Positions 8,185-16,554 of a stretch of 64,000 nt of DNA are shown here, one piece after another. The notes under the pieces are model-generated. The model did not search any database. It saw only the letters and a list, made by a program, of their open reading frames with translations, and was not told where the DNA came from. Source of the DNA: Pedobacter polaris (GTDB lineage: Bacteria > Bacteroidota > Bacteroidia > Sphingobacteriales > Sphingobacteriaceae). Made by a program: the position numbers and the translations under genes. The first letter of the stretch is position 1; every line of letters begins with the position of its first letter. The stretch covers positions 124,001-188,000 of the forward strand of contig NZ_SWBR01000005.1 in assembly GCF_005116505.1 (NCBI RefSeq). The letters run 5' to 3'.

Positions 8185-10128
8185 TTAAGACCTACGTCTT
8201 CTTTCACCACTTCCTGCACCACCTTCACGTCTTCCGCTACCACCAGTGTTTCCGCCTTTGTCATCACGGCTACGTCCAGAGAAATCCTTGAAACCACCAC
8301 CACTGTTGCCACCTTCACGTCTTCCACTTCCGCCACCGCTGCTTCTTCTCTCTCCACCACCACTTCTTCCGCCGCCGCCGAAACCACCGCCCCCGCTTCT
8401 TCTTTCGCCACCACCGTAGCCACCTCTTCTTTCACCACCACCACTTCTTCTCTCTCCACCATCTCCACGGCCACCAACTGGTGCATCACCGCTTTTTTCG
8501 ATTCTTACATCGCGGTTGTTAAATTTAATGTCTTTGAAATTGGTAAATAATGAATCAACTGCATCATTTTCTACTTCAATAAAAGAGAAAACACCTTTTA
8601 AATCTATTTTACCAACAGATTTACCACTGATTTTACCGTTATTACAAACAAAACCTAATAAATCACCTCTAGTAAATTCATCTACAGAACCTACATTGAT
8701 AAATAAACGAGTATAATTGCTGTTGTCAAAGTTTCTGGCACCACGTTCTCCGCGTTCTCCACGCTCACCTCTTTCGCCTCTATCTCCACGATCATCTACG
8801 CTAGCATTTAAATCTGGTGCGTTAGCATAGTAATCTAAGAAACGGTTAAATTCTAATGAAGCAAATTTCTTAATGATGTCTTCTTTGCTTAATTCAGCAA
8901 ACTCATCCATGATTCTTGGAATATACTGATCAATTTGATCTGTATTTACTTCCACATTGTGAACTTTATGAATTAAAGAGAACAATTGTTTTTCACAAAC
9001 ATCAAAACCAGTAGGTAATTCTGCTTTTGTAAATTGTTTACCAATAATTCTTTCAATCTGACGGATTTTGCCAGTTTCTTTTGAGTTAATGATACAGATA
9101 GAAATACCAGTTTTACCAGCACGACCAGTACGGCCAGAACGGTGGGTATAACTTTCAATTTCATCAGGTAATGAATAGTTAATTACGTGGGTTACACCAC
9201 TAACATCGATACCACGAGCTGCAACATCTGTAGCAATTAACAATTGCATGTTACGATCGCGGAAACGTTGCATTACTTTATCACGTTGTTGTTGAGATAA
9301 ATCTCCGTGTAATGAATCTGCATTGTAACCATCTTTAATTAAGTGCTCAGCAACATCCTGTGTATCTAATTTAGTTTTACAGAATACTACGGCAAAAATT
9401 TCTGGGTTAAAATCTACAATCCGTTTTAAGGCAGCATATTTATCACGAGCTTTTACGATATAATATTCGTGTTCGATGTTTACGTTACCTGTGTTTTTTG
9501 TGCCCATGGTTAATTCTACAGGATTTTCCATGTAGTTTTTAGCTATGCGACGAACCTCAGGAGGCATAGTTGCAGAGAATAACCATGTTTTTTTATCGTC
9601 TGGTGTAGTCGATAAAATGTCGTTAATGTCTTCTTGGAAGCCCATGTTTAACATTTCATCTGCCTCATCCAATACTACATATTTAACGCTAGAAAAATCG
9701 ATGGCTTTACGGCCAATGATATCTAACATACGGCCGGGCGTGGCCACTACTATTTGTACGCCATTGCGTATTTCACGTAGTTGTTGCATAATGTTAGCGC
9801 CACCGTAAACGGCAACCACATGTGCATTAGGCGTGTTTTTTGAGAAATTTTTGATGTCGTTTGTAATCTGTAGACATAGCTCACGCGTAGGGCACAAAAT
9901 TAGTGCTTGCGGTTTATTGCTTTTAAAGTCTATTAATTCTAACAGCGGCAAACCAAATGCGGCTGTTTTTCCTGTTCCTGTTTGGGCCAAACCAACAAAG
10001 TCGTTACTACCTTCTAACAGTACAGGAATAGATTGCTCCTGAATAGGCGTAGGATTTTCGAATCCTAGCTCTTTTACGGCATTAACAACGTCATCACTTA
10101 TCCCCAATTTACTAAATGGGTTTATCAT
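8185..10128 (-). CDS. DEAD-box ATP-dependent RNA helicase with DbpA-like RRM and RG-rich tail
   Basis: A 647-residue RNA helicase, probably for ribosome assembly or cold-shock RNA unwinding. Motifs in order: Q motif PTPIQ near 26-30, Walker A AQTGTGKT 48-55, PTREL near 80, DEAD 154-157, SAT 185-187, ATDVAARGID 299-308, HRSGRTGR 329-336. A run of RGE units occupies 448-465. A DbpA-type RNA-binding domain spans about 472-545 (RLFINVGSVDEF to VRIEKS). The last 97 residues are Gly/Arg/Ser repeats (GGERRSGGG and variants), a form known to bind RNA and favour condensates. The order resembles DeaD/CsdA. The gene is monocistronic, with a terminator after it. Confidence 0.95.
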   Translation of the reverse strand: MINPFSKLGISDDVVNAVKELGFENPTPIQEQSIPVLLEGSNDFVGLAQTGTGKTAAFGLPLLELIDFKSNKPQALILCPTRELCLQITNDIKNFSKNTPNAHVVAVYGGANIMQQLREIRNGVQIVVATPGRMLDIIGRKAIDFSSVKYVVLDEADEMLNMGFQEDINDILSTTPDDKKTWLFSATMPPEVRRIAKNYMENPVELTMGTKNTGNVNIEHEYYIVKARDKYAALKRIVDFNPEIFAVVFCKTKLDTQDVAEHLIKDGYNADSLHGDLSQQQRDKVMQRFRDRNMQLLIATDVAARGIDVSGVTHVINYSLPDEIESYTHRSGRTGRAGKTGISICIINSKETGKIRQIERIIGKQFTKAELPTGFDVCEKQLFSLIHKVHNVEVNTDQIDQYIPRIMDEFAELSKEDIIKKFASLEFNRFLDYYANAPDLNASVDDRGDRGERGERGERGERGARNFDNSNYTRLFINVGSVDEFTRGDLLGFVCNNGKISGKSVGKIDLKGVFSFIEVENDAVDSLFTNFKDIKFNNRDVRIEKSGDAPVGGRGDGGERRSGGGERRGGYGGGERRSGGGGFGGGGRSGGGERRSSGGGSGRREGGNSGGGFKDFSGRSRDDKGGNTGGSGRREGGAGSGERRRRS

Positions 10129-10151
10129 TATAACATTTTTTAATTAAGCCG

Positions 10152-10159
10152 CAAAGGTA
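10152..10159 (-). promoter_or_regulatory. Possible -7 promoter box of the helicase gene
   Basis: TACCTTTG on the minus strand fits the Bacteroidota -7 consensus TAnnTTTG, 24 bases before the helicase ATG. No -33 TTTG is found at the usual distance, so support is partial. Confidence 0.4.
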
Positions 10160-10260
10160 AGGTTAATATTTGGTATTTTATTGATAGCTGAGCAAATAGT
10201 TTTTTAAGGATATTATTGATTTAGAGTGAGTTGTAGGTAGAAGAGAAATTCAATGTTTCC

Positions 10261-10341
10261 GTCATTCCCGTGGAAACCGGAATCGTAATGCTTTAAGCCG
10301 TCTAATTTGCTTTAAGATACCCAATCGAGTTGGGTATGACG
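10261..10341. repeat. Dispersed REP-like element
   Basis: The ends GTCATTCCCG and GGGTATGAC are inverted, and the sequence between includes TGGAAACCGGAATC and CCCAATCGAGTTGGG. It is related to the element at 8021-8084 in its ends. It lies in the 474-base gap 10129-10602, which otherwise shows only possible coding remnants near 10479-10602. Confidence 0.6.
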
Positions 10342-10602
10342 CATAAAATAAAGCTTATTTAATTTCCTTAGCATAACTTGTCGATTTTGCTTTCAAATCC
10401 TATTCTAGGGTAAAACTGATGTGCTGATTGTCGTTCGTCTCGGTTGCCACACTTTAACATAATAGAGCTTGCATTAATTTAACTTGCTAGTTTTTCTGCC
10501 TGTTCAATTAGTTTTTGTCCAATATCAAATCTTCTATATGCTTTGCACTTATTGGGTTCTTTTGATTAAAAAAACATATTTTTTTTGTCTCTCTTGATAA
10601 AT

Positions 10603-11165
10603 TTACCACAGTTTCCACCAAGGCTTTGTTATTTTATCATTACGCTCATTATTTATTTTAAGCATATCTTTTATTCTTCCTTCAGCTTCTAATTTTGTAA
10701 TTCCCTTATAATAGTCAATTACAAATGGATGGTCAAATCTTGATGAGGGACAATTTCAGGTCGATCATTACCTGTTCTTGTAAAAACTGTAGTAAGAATA
10801 CTGTCTTTACTAAAATCATAGCCCAGTAAGTCGTTGCTTAACCAGCCAAAATATTTTGTCTCATGATTTTCATTGTTATAATTGTCTGAATAATCCTGAA
10901 AGCTTTTGTCACTTAATGAAACCCAAAGTCCATATTCAAGATTTTCGCAGTGGTCATTAACTTTCTGTGTCAAAGTGCAACGGATAAATCTGTCTGTTTG
11001 TTCCGAATGTGTAATAATACAAAAGTCTGTGTCGAGCTCCCCCTTGATCGCCTTGTCGGTGTCGGATAATATATTATAGTTTGTGGGCGATATATAAACC
11101 AACGCTGGCCATTCTTCGTGTTCTTTTCCACAACAACTACAAATATATTTAATAGTTTCTGTCAT
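10603..11165 (-). pseudogene. DUF2199 domain protein, broken by a one-base frameshift near the 3' end
   Basis: The frame from 11165 encodes a DUF2199 protein (start MTETIKYICSCCGKEHEEWP, with the CxxC zinc pair, then DTDFCIITHSEQTDRFIRC, YGLWVSLS, YFGWL and RPEIVPHQD) and stops early at 10719 after 148 residues. The neighbouring frame continues the family pattern without interruption: FDHPFVIDYYKGITKLEAEG to KPWWKLW, with a stop at 10603. One base missing in the T run at about 10737-10740 restores a protein of about 187 residues, the usual family length, in which DHPF-x-x-D-x-x-x-GI matches the expected C-terminal motif. The function of the family is unknown. This may be real decay or a sequencing error. 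It is last in the minus-strand group that begins with DUF4293. Confidence 0.85.
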
Positions 11166-11231
11166 TGATGTTTCTGTTAAGCCTTGAAGGGTTGAATATG
11201 TTTTATTAAATTCAAATATAATAACTCAATT

Positions 11232-12002
11232 CTATTTCAACATATGCGCTAATATAGGTTCGCATTTTTCCTTACAGCAAGGATAGAATTGTTTGTGTTT
11301 CCATGTAGCAGATTTAGGTGATAATCCCCACCAAAATTCTGCAATGGCCAGTGGTTTCATTTGATGTTGAAAGGCATATTGCAAAAGTTTTGGTCCGGCA
11401 CATTCGCCAGCACCTGCAGGCGGGTTTTTATAATTTGCAGCTAAAAATAAATCCACTAAACTTTTTTCTTCTCCAGCTTGATTTAGGAAATAGTACTGAT
11501 CGAATATTTTATTTTGCAATGCGATTGAGTGTTGTTTCCGTTTAGCTTTAAGCTTAGCAATTTGTTTTTGATTAGCATCCGAACCCAATTCACTTAGCTT
11601 TTTGATTTCAAGGTTAATTGAAGTAAGCTCCTGCATTCCTTTATTGAGGAAACTGTTTTCAGTTAATAGGTCAAATATTGGGGGAACGAATTTAGCATGT
11701 TGATTGCTGCCTGCAAGTTTGCCTGAAAAAGCTGCCAAATAACCAATTTCTTTTTTATTGTTTTGAACCACCAGTACACCGAACATTTTACCGATTACAG
11801 TCCCTTCTCCATTTGTATCTAAACCGAAATTATGTTGCCATTCTTTTTGATTTAAAATATGATTTTGCAGTTCCTCTGCAGCTAAAACACACAGCGGGTG
11901 AGGATCATTGTTTTGCATTAACGAGAATTGAGTAGGCAAAGCATGGTAAGCTATTGATTGCTCAAACTTGGTAAAGAAATTATTTTGGGTTAATGGCTTC
12001 AC
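11232..12002 (-). CDS. Orphan N-terminal accessory domain of an RluA-type pseudouridine synthase
   Basis: A 256-residue cytoplasmic protein. Its sequence (GKMFGVLVVQ, GYLAAFSGKLAGSN, GAGECAGPKLLQYAFQH, MKPLAIAEFWWG, FYPCCKEKCEPILAHML) matches the long N-terminal extension of a family of two-part RNA pseudouridine synthases, as I remember that family. In those proteins the catalytic RluA domain follows directly after the PILxHML segment. Here the protein stops one residue after it, and no catalytic domain follows. The Cys residues in CCKEKC and GECAG suggest metal or RNA binding. An RluA-type synthase without this domain is encoded at 50526-51224. NudK lies 10 bases upstream on the same strand. 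Confidence 0.75.
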   Translation of the reverse strand: MKPLTQNNFFTKFEQSIAYHALPTQFSLMQNNDPHPLCVLAAEELQNHILNQKEWQHNFGLDTNGEGTVIGKMFGVLVVQNNKKEIGYLAAFSGKLAGSNQHAKFVPPIFDLLTENSFLNKGMQELTSINLEIKKLSELGSDANQKQIAKLKAKRKQHSIALQNKIFDQYYFLNQAGEEKSLVDLFLAANYKNPPAGAGECAGPKLLQYAFQHQMKPLAIAEFWWGLSPKSATWKHKQFYPCCKEKCEPILAHMLK

Positions 12003-12012
12003 AGCTTATTTC

Positions 12013-12591
12013 TTACAAAATCTCATTTAGCTTTACATGCTGCAATAACATGATTGTTTTTCCATCTTTAATTTTGCCATTCGTAATCATTTCCATGGCC
12101 TCACTTATTTTTACTTCCAAAACTTCGATATTTTCTTCCTCACCGGCAACTCCACCACCTTCATTTACTTTCATGTCTTTTGAGTATTCTGCAACAAAAA
12201 AATACAGGATTTCTGTTACTGAACCAGGTGACATATAAGCTTCAAAAATCTTTTTTACATCAGTAATTTTATAGCCAGTTTCTTCTTCGGTTTCTCTCTT
12301 TATACAATCTTCCGGATTATCTTTATCTAATAAACCAGCACATGCCTCTATTAACATGCCATTAGCATTGCCATTAATAAAAGTAGGTAGCCTGAACTGT
12401 CTAGTTAGAATAACAGTTTGTTGTTCTTTGTTATACAGTAGAATTGTTGCGCCATTGCCTCTATCATAAGCTTCACGGGTTTGAGTTAGCTTAGTCCCGT
12501 TTGGTTTTACATATTCATAAGTTATCTTTTTAAGGATGTACCAATTGTTAGAGAGGATGTCTGTTTCTAAAATCTTTACTTCTTTAATCAT
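12013..12591 (-). CDS. nudK: Nudix hydrolase, GDP-mannose pyrophosphatase NudK type
   Basis: A 192-residue Nudix pyrophosphatase, most like NudK, which splits GDP-mannose and related sugar nucleotides. The Nudix helix is visible as AGLLDKDNPEDCIKRETEEE followed by TGY, with the metal-binding core RETEEETG intact. At the early Glu position of the box Asn is found (GLLDKDN). The substrate-side segments TRQFRLPTF and EAYMSPGSVTE match the NudK/ADP-ribose group. It starts directly at the end of the DUF4293 gene, so the two are probably one operon. Confidence 0.85.
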   Translation of the reverse strand: MIKEVKILETDILSNNWYILKKITYEYVKPNGTKLTQTREAYDRGNGATILLYNKEQQTVILTRQFRLPTFINGNANGMLIEACAGLLDKDNPEDCIKRETEEETGYKITDVKKIFEAYMSPGSVTEILYFFVAEYSKDMKVNEGGGVAGEEENIEVLEVKISEAMEMITNGKIKDGKTIMLLQHVKLNEIL

Positions 12592-13050
12592 TTACCTTAA
12601 TCTATCGGCTGAACGAATTAACTTCTCATCGTTATTAATGCCTCTTATTGCCAAAATGCAGAAAAAGATAGCAATTACTGGTAAAAACATGCCCACATTA
12701 TAATTTGCTGTTTCTAAACCACCAGGGATTTTCTTTGCATATTGACTGCACCAAAAAGATAAGCCGATAATCAGAACCACGTTGGCCATAATTACTCTTT
12801 TTTGATTGGTTCTGTTCTTAAAATTGAAAATATTAACCAAGCTCATAATTGCAACTGCAATTGTGCCAATAAGAAGGGGTAAGAAAGCTTCTATTTGCTT
12901 GCTCACATCTCCAATTTTTTGATATAATCCTGTTGCTAAAACTTGATATTCTATATTTCCAGCAGTTGTGGTAACCATAGGTATAAATAATAAACAACTA
13001 ATGGTTACAGCAGCTAATAAAAGCCATATTGTTTGTACTCTTTGTATCAT
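12592..13050 (-). CDS. DUF4293 family membrane protein
   Basis: A 152-residue integral membrane protein with four hydrophobic segments (about 8-28, 55-75, 88-106 and 120-138) and the typical start MIQRVQTIWLLLA. DUF4293 proteins are known only from Bacteroidota and have no assigned role. The stop codon directly abuts the nudK start. A TATATTTG box on the minus strand lies just upstream, consistent with a promoter for this group. Confidence 0.88.
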   Translation of the reverse strand: MIQRVQTIWLLLAAVTISCLLFIPMVTTTAGNIEYQVLATGLYQKIGDVSKQIEAFLPLLIGTIAVAIMSLVNIFNFKNRTNQKRVIMANVVLIIGLSFWCSQYAKKIPGGLETANYNVGMFLPVIAIFFCILAIRGINNDEKLIRSADRLR

Positions 13051-13066
13051 AACATTATTTTTTTAA

Positions 13067-13074
13067 CAAATATA
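13067..13074 (-). promoter_or_regulatory. Possible -7 promoter box for the DUF4293-nudK group
   Basis: The minus strand reads TATATTTG, an exact fit to TAnnTTTG, 17 bases before the ATG at 13050. No convincing -33 element was found. Confidence 0.4.
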
Positions 13075-13131
13075 GATTAAAAGGTAAACAGTAGCACGTT
13101 GAAATACTTAGAAAAAACTATTTTTGCGCTA

Positions 13132-13884
13132 TTGAACAATCAGCGATATTTTATAGAACTAAGTTATAACGGTACAGATTTTCACGGTTGGCAAACACAA
13201 CCTAACGGGATAACTGTGCAAAAATGCCTAGATAAAGCTTTAAGCGTTTATTTTAGACAAGAAATAGTTACACTTGGTTGTGGAAGAACAGATGCAGGTG
13301 TTCATGCTACTCAGTTTTTTGCACATTTTGATGTAGTAGATTTATCAGAAGAAGTGGTAATTAAAGCGGTAGGCGGTATCAATTCCTTATTGCCCTATAC
13401 CATTGCTGTTAAAAAGATTTTTAAAGTAGCGGATAATGCTCATGCTCGTTTTGATGCCACAGCCCGTGCCTATAAATATCATTTGCATTTTAATAAAGAT
13501 CCTTTTAAAATTGACCGATCTTGGTTATATAAAGGTGATTTAAATGCAGATAAAATGAATAAAGCAGCTGAACTATTGCTAAACTTTACCGATTTTTCTT
13601 GTTTCAGTAAATCTAAAACACAGACTTTTACCAATAACTGTAAAATAACTGAAGCAGGTTTTGAGCAAATAGAGAATGGTTTGATTTTTACCATTAAGGC
13701 AGATCGTTTTTTAAGAAATATGGTAAGGGCAGTTGTGGGTACAATGATTTTAGTGGGCAAGGGCGATATAGAAATAGAAGAAGTAGCTCAGATAATTGAA
13801 AGTAAAAATAGAAGCAAAGCGGGTCAATCTGTTCCTGCCTGTGGTTTGTATTTGGTGGCAGTGGAGTATCCGTTTGTAAGCTGA
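13132..13884 (+). CDS. truA: tRNA pseudouridine(38-40) synthase TruA
   Basis: A 250-residue enzyme that converts uridine to pseudouridine at positions 38-40 of tRNA anticodon arms. The conserved N-terminal strand RYFIELSYNGTDFHGWQ and the catalytic motif GRTDAGVHA with its Asp are present, and the C-terminal half has RNMVRAVVGTMI and the RSKAG segment. There is no ATG upstream of the conserved body. The in-frame candidates are TTG at 13132 (chosen, because it gives MNNQRYFIEL and the normal length) and TTG at 13099. It is divergent from DUF4293 and is followed 73 bases later by the ABC exporter. Confidence 0.93.
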   Translation: MNNQRYFIELSYNGTDFHGWQTQPNGITVQKCLDKALSVYFRQEIVTLGCGRTDAGVHATQFFAHFDVVDLSEEVVIKAVGGINSLLPYTIAVKKIFKVADNAHARFDATARAYKYHLHFNKDPFKIDRSWLYKGDLNADKMNKAAELLLNFTDFSCFSKSKTQTFTNNCKITEAGFEQIENGLIFTIKADRFLRNMVRAVVGTMILVGKGDIEIEEVAQIIESKNRSKAGQSVPACGLYLVAVEYPFVS

Positions 13885-13957
13885 AAGACTAAAGTCCAAA
13901 GAAAAGGTTAACAATTCAACAATAAAGCAAATTAACAATAAACCAATTTAACTATTA

Positions 13958-15748
13958 ATGTCTAAAATAACTGGTGATGCATTTAACGTAGGTTTACTCA
14001 GAAGGGTTTTTGAGTATGTAAAGCCCTATCGTAAAACTTTTGCATGGTCGGTAACTTTAACTTTATTATTGGCAATAATTGCACCCGTTAGGCCTTTTTT
14101 AATTGGCTATACTTTAGATGAGTTTATCTTAAAAAGCAATTATAGCGGCTTAGTGAAAATGACAGTAATAATGCTGTTATTATTGTTTTTACAAACCGTT
14201 TTTCAATATAGTCATACTTTACTTACCAATACCTTAGGGCAAAGTGCTATTAAAGATTTGCGGGTCAATGTATTTAATCACATTAGTAAATTAAGGTTAA
14301 AATATTTCGATCAAACCCCAATTGGCCAGTTAATTACCAGAACAGTTTCAGATTTAGAAACCATTGCAGATATATTTTCTGAAGGTTTAATTGCCATGAT
14401 TGGCGATTTATTGCAAGTAGTTGTAATTATAGGTTTTATGCTTTGGAAAGATTGGGAATTAACCATTGTAGTTTTGTTGCCCATACCTTTTTTAATAATT
14501 GCTACAAGAATTTTCCAGAAATCTATTAAGGTTGCATTTCAAGAGATAAGAACAGAGGTATCTAATTTAAATACCTATTTGCAAGAACACATTAGCGGCA
14601 TTTCCATTATCCAGTATTTTGCAAGAGAAGATCAAGAATATAAAAAATTTGTTAAAATTAATAAACGCTATCGTGATGCAAACATTCGTTCAAACTGGTA
14701 TTATTCCATCTTCTTTCCAGTAGTAGAACTGATATCTGCCATGTCTTTAGGTTTGCTAATTTGGTATGGTGCAAATAGCATTTTAAAAAATCCTATTGAT
14801 GTAAAACCTGGGGTTATTACCACTTTTATTATGTGTATCAACATGCTTTTTAGACCCATTAGAGAGCTTGCTGATAAATTCAATACTTTACAAATGGGAA
14901 TGGTTGGGGCAGAGCGTGTTTTTAAAGTTTTAGATACTAAAGAAACAACAGAAAATAATGGAACCTATGCGCCGGCAAAAATGCAGGGAGCAATTAGTTT
15001 CGATAAAGTTTGGTTCAGTTACAATCAAGATGGTGATATTAAAGAAGATAATTACGTTTTAAAAGATATTTCTTTCGAGGTTAAAGCAGGCCAAACGATC
15101 GCATTGGTAGGTGCAACAGGTGCAGGAAAATCGTCTACCATAAATATTTTAAATCGTTTTTACGAAATACAGAAAGGGACAATCAAAATTGATGGGGTTG
15201 ATATCGCCGCTTATGAGTTGAGCTATTTGAGAAGCAATATTGCAACAGTCTTGCAAGATGTTTTTTTATTTTCTGATACTATTTTTAACAACATTACACT
15301 TAACAATCCAGAAATTACTTTTGATGAAGTAGTTGATGCTGCTAAAAAAGTAGGTGCTCATGATTTTATTGAACGTTTACCTGGCGGATACAATTACAAT
15401 GTAATGGAACGTGGTGCTACACTTTCTGCTGGTCAGGCCCAACTGATCTCATTTATTAGGGCCTTGGTTTATCAACCTTCGATTTTAGTTTTGGATGAAG
15501 CCACTTCATCGGTTGACACTGAAACAGAAATGTTAATACAAACTGCCATTGAAAAGTTAATGCATGGCAGAACTTCTATAGTGATTGCCCATCGTTTATC
15601 TACTATTCAAAAAGCAGACCTTATTATTGTTTTAGACAAGGGAGAAATTAAAGAAAAAGGAACGCACCAGCAATTGCTAAAAATAGATGGTTATTATAAA
15701 AGATTGTACGATTTACAATTTTCGTCTATTGGCATAGCCAACAACTGA
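13958..15748 (+). CDS. ABC exporter, fused permease and ATPase (MsbA/MdlB-like)
   Basis: A 596-residue half-transporter. The six-helix type-1 exporter domain covers about residues 25-320. The nucleotide-binding domain has Walker A GATGAGKS at 385-392, a Q-loop VLQDVFLF near 431, the signature LSAGQ at 489-493, Walker B ILVLDE at 509-514, and the switch His at 545 (AHRLST). The signature has Ala for the second Gly, which is a tolerated change. It would act as a homodimer or heterodimer exporting lipid or drug-like substrates. The sigma-factor gene begins about 6 bases later, so read-through into it is possible. Confidence 0.93.
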   Translation: MSKITGDAFNVGLLRRVFEYVKPYRKTFAWSVTLTLLLAIIAPVRPFLIGYTLDEFILKSNYSGLVKMTVIMLLLLFLQTVFQYSHTLLTNTLGQSAIKDLRVNVFNHISKLRLKYFDQTPIGQLITRTVSDLETIADIFSEGLIAMIGDLLQVVVIIGFMLWKDWELTIVVLLPIPFLIIATRIFQKSIKVAFQEIRTEVSNLNTYLQEHISGISIIQYFAREDQEYKKFVKINKRYRDANIRSNWYYSIFFPVVELISAMSLGLLIWYGANSILKNPIDVKPGVITTFIMCINMLFRPIRELADKFNTLQMGMVGAERVFKVLDTKETTENNGTYAPAKMQGAISFDKVWFSYNQDGDIKEDNYVLKDISFEVKAGQTIALVGATGAGKSSTINILNRFYEIQKGTIKIDGVDIAAYELSYLRSNIATVLQDVFLFSDTIFNNITLNNPEITFDEVVDAAKKVGAHDFIERLPGGYNYNVMERGATLSAGQAQLISFIRALVYQPSILVLDEATSSVDTETEMLIQTAIEKLMHGRTSIVIAHRLSTIQKADLIIVLDKGEIKEKGTHQQLLKIDGYYKRLYDLQFSSIGIANN

Positions 15749-15754
15749 TAAAAA

Positions 15755-16366
15755 TTGTTATGTTTGGGTATACACAACCTATTCTTGGAAAGCGCTTACC
15801 CAAATATTGAAAATGATATTTCACTTTTTGACTTATTAAAGCAAGGAGATGAAAGTGCATTTGAAAAAATTTACAATAGATATTGGGCAGAGCTTTATAA
15901 TACTGCATACAAAAGATTACCTGAAAAGGAAAAATGCCAAGATATTATTCAGAACATATTTACAGACCTTTGGACTAGAAGGGCAGAATTGGAAATAGAT
16001 AATCCAACTGCATATTTACATACTGCAGTACGTTTTCAAGTGTTAAAACAAATTAGTAGAAGTCCTAAGAATACTTTTATTACAGCTCATTTTGAAACAG
16101 AATTAATATCTCCATTGGCAAGCGATAGCGAATTGCTAGAGAAAGAGGTAAAGACTTTGATAGAATTATACATTGCTGCTTTGCCAGAAAAGCGAAAAAA
16201 CATTTTCTTAATGCATTATTTTGAAGGTTTAAGTACAGCAAGCATTGCTACTAAGTTAAACGTATCAAGAAAAACGGTACAAAATCAGTTAACTACAGCT
16301 TCTCATGCATTAAAATTTAAGTTAACGCATATGTTTTTATTGATCCTTGCCTTATCCTTAATTTAA
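15755..16366 (+). CDS. ECF RNA polymerase sigma factor (FecI-like, Bacteroidota expansion family)
   Basis: A sigma-70 family factor of up to 203 residues. Region 2 covers about 25-95 (DESAFEKIYNRYWAELYN, DIIQNIFTDLWTRR). Region 4 covers about 130-190, with the helix-turn-helix GLSTASIATKLNVSRKTVQN. The last twelve residues are hydrophobic (HMFLLILALSLI), a feature often seen in the Bacteroidota expansion family. No ATG precedes the conserved part; TTG at 15755 or 15785 is the likely start. The next genes encode a FecR anti-sigma and a SusC with an STN domain, the standard partners for substrate-induced control of the uptake operon. Confidence 0.92.
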   Translation: MLCLGIHNLFLESAYPNIENDISLFDLLKQGDESAFEKIYNRYWAELYNTAYKRLPEKEKCQDIIQNIFTDLWTRRAELEIDNPTAYLHTAVRFQVLKQISRSPKNTFITAHFETELISPLASDSELLEKEVKTLIELYIAALPEKRKNIFLMHYFEGLSTASIATKLNVSRKTVQNQLTTASHALKFKLTHMFLLILALSLI

Positions 16367-16370
16367 TTTT

Positions 16371-16483
16371 CATCATTTTGAACGAGATCTTCACTAGGAG
16401 AAATCTTATTTTTTGAGTATAAACTAGATATACCTAGATAAAGAGAGTAGTTATCGCTTGTCGCTTCGCTCTGTCGACATCAC
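16371..16483. repeat. Degenerate dispersed REP-like element
   Basis: It begins ATCATTTTGAACGAGATCTT with AGGAGAAATCTT and ends CGCTTCGCTCTGTCGACATC. Both ends resemble the element at 8021-8084. It fills the gap between the sigma and FecR genes. Confidence 0.55.
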
Positions 16484-16554
16484 GGCCTAATTTTTTTAAA
16501 ATCCCTTTGGGACTTTTACTGCTTTTTGGTACATCTATACAAAAGGCTTATAAA

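Noticed and set aside
8175..8489. A 104-residue gene rich in Val, Glu and Ala
   Set aside because: It is another frame of the Gly/Arg-rich helicase tail; the low complexity is a mirror of that repeat.
12013..12591. Inactive Nudix enzyme because of Asn in place of the early Glu
   Set aside because: The metal-binding RExxEE core is intact, and the early position is variable in NudK-like proteins.
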